This document shows, one piece after another, positions 57,801-64,000 of a stretch of DNA of 64,000 nucleotides. The notes under the pieces are model-generated. The model was not told where the DNA came from. It was given only the letters and a program-made list of their open reading frames with translations, and ran no database searches. The first letter of the stretch is position 1. Each line of letters opens with the position of its first letter. The DNA lies in contig OX465103.1 of NCBI GenBank assembly GCA_949987565.1, positions 25,189,963 through 25,253,962 on the forward strand, read 5' to 3'. The DNA is from Luidia sarsii (Eukaryota > Echinodermata > Asteroidea > Paxillosida > Luidiidae). Made by a program: the position numbers and the translations under genes.

Positions 57801-60800
57801 CCCAGCCCGCATGATACCTTACTGGCCCCATAGTGAGCCTTTACTCTCGTTGGTACAGGGCCAGTACAGGATGAATGCCGTTTTGCCCCTACCCAGCACG
57901 AATGATACCTTACTGGCCCCGTAGTGAGCCTTTACTCTCATTGGTACGGGGCCAGTACAGGATGAATGCCGTTTTGCCCCTTCCCAGCCCGCATGATACT
58001 AGTGTGTAGACATGATAAGAAGACTGGATACTGGCCGGTACGGTTGAGTCCAGTTTACATACATGTCAAACCGTGATGAGACAGAGACTGTTTGTCGAAA
58101 CTCGATCAGTGTATCAAAGCAACGATGGTTCAGGAGCTGGCTGTACATTGTTGCTAGCTGATGCGACATGGATTTCCTATGAAATGGCTAAAATGTAACA
58201 ACCAATAAAAACCGACAAATATACAAATGAAATAAAATATACAAAAGTAAAGTGGCATTAGCTTTTGAGGCTAAAGCTACTTCTTCATATTATGCACCGG
58301 TGGACGGCAGGGAGGGAATAGGTAGACAGATTGGTTGTAGAGTGCCAAAACAAAGATGACTGTTGTAATAAATCACCAGTTAATACCTTATGCAAGGCAG
58401 TTAATCCGCATTGGATACCGATACGATCCACACTAAGGACAACCGTGTGTGGCCCCACCCGTCCATTTTTTGCCATATAGGCCTTTGGCATTGAAGACGC
58501 CTCAAGACAAGCTTGTTTTCCTAGCTGTGAAGGGTCTCTGGCATTGGAATTAACTATAATTGATGACTATATCTTTATTATAGGCTGTCATTTCGGTGAC
58601 TGTAGCATCCAACGAAATGATTTCTTGACTCATTTCTTTAGTGACAATTATCCATTTTATTTCTTCCTTTTTCTCTATTTTGGCCGCATCATTTGCTCCG
58701 TAAAAACTGTGAACATAATAAAACAATGATCATAAATCAATTGCTTACGGTTACTATGATAACAATTTCTTAAATCAAATGAGCATTTTGCTTCACTTAA
58801 ATTGAATGGGCCGGACTAGTCCATCAGTCTGATGAATGCGTATAATTACAGTTTTATGCGTTGTATACACACCGTCCTACGTTGGCAAAGACAACTTTGA
58901 CTGGACCGAGACATGAAAGCAAGCTATTTCTGCGTACCAGCGTTCTAACCATCTGAGCTATCTAGCCCTTAGATTGCGCGTCCTACCCAATTAGTAAACT
59001 AGTCTATTTGAATTAAACTGAAAGCAAACGTTACAATAATGGATAATAAGTATGATGAGATAATAAGTGGAGGGAAGGAAGCAAGCATATTATGTAACTT
59101 ATCGGGAATTTCAAAACGCGTATAAAGAAGGTATCTAGGTTGGAACAGAGTTTATTATGTCTAAAACGTCTATAGTTATTTCTAGAATACATCCAAAAGA
59201 AGCAATAATGTGGTATATGCAGAACCAATGGTTAAGGTGCTATCAAAAAGATGGCGCCGAATTCGATTGTCAGAATCGTGGATTCCCATCAAATCTGCTG
59301 TGTTTTGATACCAAATGGATCCTTGGGTGGTTTCTTATAGCCAAGAAGGCAGTAAGGAGGTATGTCTAACTTATGAATAACAAATTTGTGGAAATATTTT
59401 ATTTGTGAAATTTAAGAACCTAACATTCTTGAGTGTACGGGCAAGCATGTTTATAAACACACTGTTTAGTACAGCATAATCATGGAGGTGGGGTAATGTC
59501 CGTAGCAGAGCTATGCTACAACGTAGGACGGTGTGTATACAACTCATAAAACTGTAATTTTCAAAGGTTCCTAGTAGCCAGGTGTTTATTGATTCAAGTA
59601 AACGAGCGAATGAAATAGAGAGTGAATAAAAAGTGAGTAGATGGATAAATGGGTGGTTGGTCAAGGGGTCGATGTATCAGAGTGACAGACTCAAGAAGTG
59701 ACCAAATGAACGACTGAATGCCTTGAATGCGCACTGAATGATTAAGTAAGTAGCCCTCACCTCTAAACACCCACTATCCTCTAAATATGCCTGCAGGCAA
59801 TGACACGTACCCCGTGCGCCTTGTAGGCGGCGACACGCCTGCGGAGGGGCGGGTCGAGGTTTACTTCAACGGAGCCTGGGGTTCGGTGTGCGGCGACGCC
59901 ATGTTCGACTCTGCCGATGCTGCCGTCGTATGCCGCCAACTCGGATTCTTCGGGCATAGTTTGGCGATCAAAAGCGCCTACTTCGGCGGAGGTGCTGGTC
60001 ACGTGCTGATCGAGAGAGTGGCGTGCAGAGGCAACGAGAGCCGTTTGACTGACTGCGACTTTCTCGGCTGGGGGTCCTCGTGCGGTCACGATTTAGACGT
60101 GGGCGTTGAATGTCAAATGGGTAGGAATATCTTTGGTCAGTTCATTTAAAAAAAAATTGTAGGAGTTCGGAGTTGGATTTGGCAAAGCCTAATCAGTGCC
60201 ACGTCCCACGAGGCGACTTCTGCACTCACTGGTGGGGCAACCATCTGCCCCCAAATGGTACCATTTCAGCGTCTCATTAGCAAAACAAATTGTATTTTTT
60301 TTAATTTGGAAGGTTACCGGATGCATCCCCCAAGATTGCCTTTAATTATTAATTGCCACCTGTGGCATCGCCTGCACGGTGAGTCGTACGTCAGCTTACG
60401 ACTGGTAGCCAGTCTTATGTTATGGTAGACCGTGAACGGTTTCTGTACATGACTGTGTACCACTCGGCGTCCTGCGATATAGGTTGTAGGCAACGATGCA
60501 TTGCAATGACATAGATATCTGGTTGTAAATTACTAATGACGGCTTACACACTGTAACAATCTGGCTCGCAGATGCTTTCGACGTTCGACTCGGAGGCAAT
60601 AGGACGTCGAAGGAGGGACGTGCTGAGATGAGGGTCAGGGGTCAATGGGTGCTCATCAGAGGCGTTCACTGGACGGCTTCGGCCACCAGCGTCATGTGCA
60701 GACAACTGGGTCTCCACGGGGCCAATGTATCCTACGCTATAGGCGAGGACGACGATGACACTTGGATTGTCAGCAGGTTTGACTGCAACGGGGACGAGGT

Positions 60801-63800
60801 TGCACTGGCTGATTGCAGCAACGAGGGCTTTAGGGTGATCGACCTCTTTGGCAATTGGAACGTGTATGTCTCCTGTCAGATAAGTAAGTAAGATAAATCA
60901 GATAATTCAGATAAATCCAAAAGATGTACCCCATGCGCTGAACGCATGATTTTGGATCCTACTTCACCTTGGTCTATAGAAATCCAGACAACATTTGACA
61001 TTTTGCATAGTTGAAGTACAAAGTGCAATGGTTTGAGGTGCCACCATGCAAATCATCTCTGGTAAGACCTTTACATTTAAGTGTGCAGGAAACAATGATT
61101 TGTATGGTGTCACCGTTAACCTTCCACTTTGTATGGAATAGACAGTTTAGGCCTACATATGCAAGCATGCTTGTCCGAGAGAAGTTTTGAGAAAGGTCCA
61201 GCGAGGATCGCAATCTCAGACCATCGAAACTTTCAGCAGGTGGCCGAATATTTGAGTCGAAAGAGTTGACAAACCAAAGTCATGGAACGTAGAACTGTAA
61301 ATCGGCCTTGCATATGTTTAGTCGGAAGTATAGTTAACTTGGCTATGTCTCCTTCTATCACAGCAACAATGCTGTCTTTATTTTCAAACATTATAACGTA
61401 CTTTGCTACCGGTACTTAGTAACTAATTCATTCTCATTACTTTTGGACAACAGCGGAGGAGGATTTTCTGAGCGTCCGTCTCACCGGAGGGCTGTCCAGC
61501 AATCAAGGACATTTGCAGTTGTACCACAATGGTCAGTGGGGAACCGTCCGGCCGAGCAACTGGGACGAGTCGGCCACCAGCGTTGTCTGCCGACAGCTGG
61601 GCTTCCCCGGCACCAACATCACCCTCGAAGTTCAACCCAGGAACGGCATCTTTGGCCGAGTTCAGAGTCATCTGCTGTTCGCCGGCATACACTGCAGGGG
61701 CGACGAGGACAAGATCGCTGACTGTCTGCTCACTCGCGGCTCTGCGGATTCGTTCTATGGAATATACAGGGTAGTCGGCATCATATGTCAGGAAGGTGTG
61801 CAGTCTCAATTCAGATATTGTAGATTTGATACTACATGTAGAGAGTACTTGATTGGAACAAATCACATCTAATCTGGAGACAGTCCCGATGCTGTCTCGG
61901 GATTGGCCCCTACGAAATATGCATACTACAAGGCCCGATTCAAGCAGGGCGTGATACATTGAGAACTGCGCATGTCTTCGGGACTGCTTGACAAAGGCTA
62001 GCAGGTCAGATCCGAAACGACGTTGCCTTCTATATCAAAGTTGCACCAAGAAAATTCGCTAAATCAAAGACAAAATAAAAAAGAAAGTTGCGTCGGTTAC
62101 GTCATCATTTGATTTATTATAAATCTGTTGTATTGACTTTGCAGGCATTAAACATAAAATCGGGAAAGTCTGAAGATTTGTTTGTACCGAAGCTGGCCCG
62201 AAAAATGGTCCTTCGATCGGTGCTACGACCCTTTTAGTCACAGTGACCTCATCGAAAGGTCACGTGACAAGACTTAAAACAGGAAACAGCAAAGTGCATC
62301 ATGACGTAACCGTTGGATCTATAAAGCAGAATCATAAATGTACCTAAGTTAGGAAAAGGTGAATATCCCAAAATTGCTTCCATGATATCGTTTTGCATCA
62401 TTTTAAGCCTGTTTGGCAAATAAAGCAATATTTTAACCATTGAAAATCAAGGTGAGACACTCTCTTTTGGACGAAAGTGATAAGACTTCATCATGACTTT
62501 AGAAATTCGACAACAATGTTTGAAATGTTTTCCAACTTTGTTCAATACTAGATGATGACCACCAAGTACGCCTTGTGGAAGGGCCCAGCGGAAACCGATC
62601 GGGTTTGGTTCAGGTGTCCTTCGGCGGTCAATGGCTGGCCGTCCTTCCTGCGGAAGGCTTTGAAGCGTCTCTAGCCAGCGTTGCCTGTCGTCAGCTCGGC
62701 TTCTTCGGCAGGAACCTGTCCGTGACCAGCAAGTCCTTGCACGCCAGCGGCAGGGTCGACGTTGCCTGCAGCGGAGATGAGGCAACGCTGGTGGACTGCC
62801 CGTTTCAAGGCTGGGAAGTATTGTCAACTGACAGTGCCGTGGTGTGTCAAGTGGGTGAGTGATAATTGTTAGCAAACGGGCTTTATAGCATGAAGGTAAT
62901 TGACAAATATTGAAAACTGCTTACTGATTTCAGCACTGTAAAAAAAAAACTTTTTATGAATTTTGCTGTCACCATCAGGTCCAAAGATGGGCTATTAATG
63001 AAAAGAAAACTATGACAAGTTCACGTTGAAAAAGGACGGTCTTTATTCCTCAAAACTCCTTTGGTGCACTGCAGGTGAAACTCACCATGTCAGACTGACA
63101 GATGGCGCCACCAATACCACTGGGCGCGTGCAGGTCTTATTCAGTGGCATATGGGCCGGCGTCTGTGCCAGACTGTGGGATGTTAGGAGCGCCACCGTCG
63201 TCTGTCGACAGCTTGGGTTCGGCGGGAAGGCCGCACCGTTGAGTGTCCGCTCCCTTGATGATACACCTCTTTACCTGGACGCCGCGTTGTGCCAGGGAGC
63301 CGAGCTTACACTGGACGAGTGTGACCTATCCTGGGATACCGCCTGTTCATACGAGTTTGCTGGTGTTGCCTGTCAATTAGGTAAAGTTAGACTCATCACT
63401 AGTATCCCGTTAGCTATATCACTAATCTAAACCTAAACACATCTGAACGCCAACCACATCAATCCCATCACACTCCTAAGTGGGCTTTGTTCAGTCTTTA
63501 GCCGGTAAAGCACGGTATTTCTTTTTCAATTGACTTGGTTTTCGACAATCCATTTATAAATCACACACCACTTAAAACGATACCGAATTCACCAATCGGT
63601 AATGATCGATCACCTGTCTTGAGTTACTATTTGACTAATCTTTTCCCTTGCAGACGAAGACGTTGCTGTCCGACTCGTTGACGGTTCCACCAGCGCAGAA
63701 GGTCGCGTGGAGATTTTCTTCAACGACAACTGGGTGACCGTTTATGACCAAGACTGGGACAACGCCGACGCGAAGGTCGTATGTCGTCAACTTGGTTTCA

Positions 63801-63986
63801 ATGGATCCAGTTTGTCTCTAGGAAGCTCCCCGTTTGGGCCAGGGAGTGGTCGCGTTTACATGAACGAAGTGAACTGCATCGGTGACGAGGAGACGCTTTT
63901 CGATTGTCAGTTTTCTGCCGCACCTTTCGCGTTTCGTTACTTGTGGTTTGTTCATAAACACGCAGCTGGCGTCGTTTGTCAAGCAG
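48886..63986 (+). CDS. secreted or membrane protein with tandem SRCR domains, 3' end outside the window
   Basis: Scavenger receptor cysteine-rich (SRCR) proteins act in extracellular recognition and adhesion (family knowledge). Exons: 48886-48967 (signal peptide), 59797-60120, 60572-60883, 61454-61795, 62552-62854, 63075-63380, 63654-63986. Every exon ends in phase 1, so each SRCR exon is a 1-1 module. Exon 1 encodes MWPITGLFTVLLLLQVGPNA, a clear signal peptide, and splices directly to SRCR1. Each domain shows VRLVGG-like, GRVEV-like, W, A/S-x-VVCRQLG, C-x-G-x-E/D and DC motifs. There is no TM segment or stop, so the gene continues to the right. Intron 1 is about 10.8 kb and full of repeats; I found no SRCR exon in it. 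Family-level naming (DMBT1-like, SRCR-receptor-like) is all that can be supported. Confidence 0.92.
49047..49145. repeat. 51-bp tandem duplication after the SRCR signal exon
   Basis: CCAGAAATGCACTTATAAAC / AAATTACCGTTTTGTGTTCG / TGATCAATT occurs twice in a row, with two or three differences. Confidence 0.85.
49520..49625. repeat. foldback family F1 remnant in SRCR intron 1
   Basis: CTTCGATCCTAGCACCTTTC and AAGGTCCTGCTAAAATACAA, then ACGTCCAGCCCTCTGA: both arms, shortened. Confidence 0.65.
49780..49865 (+). repeat. SINE family S1 fragment in SRCR intron 1
   Basis: ATGATAGCTGGATAGCAGTG, GGTTAGAGCACTGGCAAGAT and AATCTCAGGTCTCCG: a degraded tRNA-like head. Confidence 0.5.
50140..50260 (+). repeat. 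foldback family F1 right half in SRCR intron 1
   Basis: AAAGGCCCTGCTAGGATCGA, AACGTCAGGCCGACTAAATT and the GTCAGTAAGCAGTTTGAAAC tail. Another right half is at 44965-45040. Confidence 0.78.
50365..50946. mobile_element. second copy of the TTAA element, 3' truncated
   Basis: Begins TTAACCACTTCACGCCGG at 50365 and follows the 30866 copy closely through ATGACCGCCATACGG, AACGCATCATTTTCAAATCT and the GATTATCC(C/G)TTCG region up to about 50946. There a family F2 arm takes over, so the 3' terminus is missing. Confidence 0.8.
51029..52057. mobile_element. element with roughly 220-bp terminal inverted repeats
   Basis: The left arm 51029-51249 and right arm 51833-52057 are inverted copies (for example AATGTTGGCTTGTCTGATTG against CAATCAGATAAGCCAACATT; ATCATGGAATTCGGTGGTCG against CGACCACCGAATTCCATGAT). 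The 580-bp centre encodes no recognisable transposase. The architecture fits a long-TIR foldback or MITE-like DNA element. Both arms contain the same small ORF reading EFHKE..KIMEFGGRIRVP. Confidence 0.85.
52200..52870. repeat. segment with diverged copies further along SRCR intron 1
   Basis: GAAAGGTCATAGGATTTAAA recurs at 57000-57020, and AATAAATCACAAGTTAATAC with ACCGATACGATCCAC recurs at 58365-58435. The same pieces appear in the same order at about 56880-57040 and 58260-58440, with the 91-bp array between them. Confidence 0.65.
53442..54679. mobile_element. possible small LTR-like element or remnant
   Basis: An 87-bp direct repeat (53442-53528 and 54593-54679, two mismatches) starts TGTT and ends AACA, like LTR termini, around 1.06 kb. 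The interior has two overlapping minus frames (54601-54299 and 54302-54117) that look like one frameshifted ORF (EDFEQTVIT running into KTLLNRGYSKPDIELVSKQ). No 5-bp target duplication or primer-binding site is evident, so the LTR reading is tentative. Confidence 0.4.
54684..57489. other. interior of SRCR intron 1 without a supportable exon
   Basis: Holds the R3 copy, the 56345 dispersed repeat, a 25-bp palindrome (GGGTCACATAATTATTATGT, near 55533) and a 111-codon plus ORF (55783-56118) with no recognisable domain. No SRCR-like VVCRQLG motif occurs here. Confidence 0.5.
56205..56342. repeat. short inverted-type repeat family R3, copy 2 (SRCR intron 1)
   Basis: CACCAAACTCATCGTAACTT, GCGATGAGCAATGCACAGAA, GATGGGTTATCCATCGTAAG, TTGAGTTACGATTCATCGTA, ending CTTTGTGAAATCC, in the same order as copy 1. 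Confidence 0.78.
57570..58000. repeat. 91-bp tandem repeat, about 4.5 copies
   Basis: TGAATGCCGTTTTGCCCCTA recurs at 57690, 57781, 57872 and 57963 (spacing 91, 91, 91), with CAGCCTGTATGATACCTTAC, GGCCCCGTAGTGAGCCTTTA and GGTACAGGCCCAGTACAGGA between. It is preceded by a shorter GGCCC-AATACGG motif series from 57490. Confidence 0.95.
58844..59559. repeat. 41-bp inverted pair around a SINE in SRCR intron 1
   Basis: AATTACAGTTTTATGCGTTG + TATACACACCGTCCTACGTTG (58844-58884) pairs with CAACGTAGGACGGTGTGTAT + ACAACTCATAAAACTGTAATT (59519-59559). It may be the termini of a roughly 716-bp element; the interior holds a SINE at 58885-59010 and an unrecognised 70-codon ORF at 59157-59369. Confidence 0.7.
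58885..59010 (-). repeat. SINE family S1 copy in SRCR intron 1
   Basis: AAGACAACTTTGACTGGACC, GTACCAGCGTTCTAACCATC, TGAGCTATCTAGCCCTTAG: an inverse tRNA-like head. It sits inside the 58844-59559 inverted-repeat pair. Confidence 0.7.
59797..60120 (+). other. SRCR domain 1
   Basis: Six cysteines in the group A pattern: WGSVCGD, VVCRQLG, VACRGNES, LTDCDFLGWG, SSCGHD, VECQM. It has the LIERVACRGNESRLTDC core typical of ligand-binding SRCR domains. The exon is in phase 1-1. Confidence 0.95.
60572..60883 (+). other. SRCR domain 2 (four cysteines)
   Basis: Opens DAFDVRLGGNRTSKEGRAEM and has VMCRQLG, FDCNGDE, LADCS and VSCQ. The first group A cysteine position is arginine (WVLIRG), and its disulfide partner in the late loop is also absent. 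An acidic GEDDDDT insert sits mid-domain. Donor A|gtaagt at 60884. Confidence 0.92.
61454..61795 (+). other. SRCR domain 3 (four cysteines)
   Basis: TEEDFLSVRLTGG start; WGTVRPSNW has arginine where the first cysteine belongs; VVCRQLGFPG, IHCRGDE, IADCL and IICQE are present, and the late-loop cysteine is missing. The donor, G|gtgtgc, is weaker than the others. Confidence 0.9.
62552..62854 (+). other. SRCR domain 4 (four cysteines)
   Basis: DDDHQVRLVEG start; WLAVLPAEG replaces the first cysteine with leucine; VACRQLGFFG, VACSGDE, LVDCPFQGW and VVCQV are present; the late-loop cysteine is missing. Confidence 0.93.
63075..63380 (+). other. SRCR domain 5 (six cysteines)
   Basis: Full group A set: WAGVCARLW, VVCRQLGFGG, ALCQGAEL, LDECDLSW, TACSYE, VACQL. 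The motif is CQGAE rather than the usual C-R/S-G-x-E. Confidence 0.94.
63654..63986 (+). other. SRCR domain 6 (four cysteines)
   Basis: DEDVAVRLVDG start; WVTVYDQDW has tyrosine in place of the first cysteine; VVCRQLGFNG, VNCIGDEE, LFDCQ and VVCQA are present; the late loop is lengthened and has no cysteine. The donor G|gtcggt lies at the window edge. Confidence 0.92.
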
Positions 63987-64000
63987 GTCGGTTGCATATT

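Noticed and set aside
57637..57831. minus ORF with repeated GPVRYHAGWVGAKRHS
   Set aside because: By-product of the 91-bp tandem array, whose unit is not a multiple of three.

Overview
The window is animal nuclear DNA. Genes are split by canonical GT-AG introns, exons are GC-rich against AT-rich introns and spacers, and about half of the length is dispersed or tandem repeat. Gene content (SFMBT, STIMATE/TMEM110, NDUFAF3, MBD4 and a tandem SRCR-domain gene) points to an invertebrate deuterostome such as an echinoderm, hemichordate or amphioxus. I cannot choose among these from sequence alone.

Layout. (1) 142-18043, minus: an SFMBT1/2 co-ortholog. Eighteen coding exons join in phase and give 1,576 codons: a long Q/A/P/T-rich N-terminus, four MBT repeats, the SLED domain and a basic tail. 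The C-terminal SAM domain must lie left of base 1. (2) 18.4-20.1 kb, minus: a 5'-truncated, frameshifted LINE reverse transcriptase. (3) 26536-30233, plus: STIMATE (TMEM110), six coding exons, about 336 aa, head-to-head with SFMBT. (4) 30.2-37.2 kb: repeats only, including a TTAA-flanked inverted-repeat element and a 62-bp tandem array. (5) 37287-40541, minus: NDUFAF3, five exons, 184 aa. (6) 40928-43676, plus: a short MBD4 glycosylase, five exons, 243 aa, without a visible methyl-CpG-binding domain, sharing a 386-bp divergent promoter region with NDUFAF3. (7) 43.7-48.7 kb: repeats. (8) 48886 to the window end, plus: a secreted or membrane SRCR protein. A TATA box precedes a signal-peptide exon, then come a 10.8-kb repeat-filled intron and six single-exon SRCR domains; the gene continues off the right edge.

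Roles. SFMBT is a Polycomb-type methyl-lysine reader, STIMATE an ER protein that promotes STIM-dependent calcium entry, NDUFAF3 a mitochondrial complex I assembly factor, MBD4 a T:G/U:G mismatch glycosylase, and the SRCR protein a probable extracellular recognition or adhesion molecule. They do not form a pathway. What links them is position: the human orthologs of the four identified genes, as I recall, are all on chromosome 3, and STIMATE and SFMBT1 are neighbours there.

I found no convincing new multi-gene system. The best second-look items are the paired loss of one disulfide in four of six SRCR domains, the strictly modular two-exon build of every MBT repeat, the MBD-less MBD4, the roughly 780-residue N-terminal extension of SFMBT, and a repeat family whose clearest copy is a perfect 47-bp hairpin.
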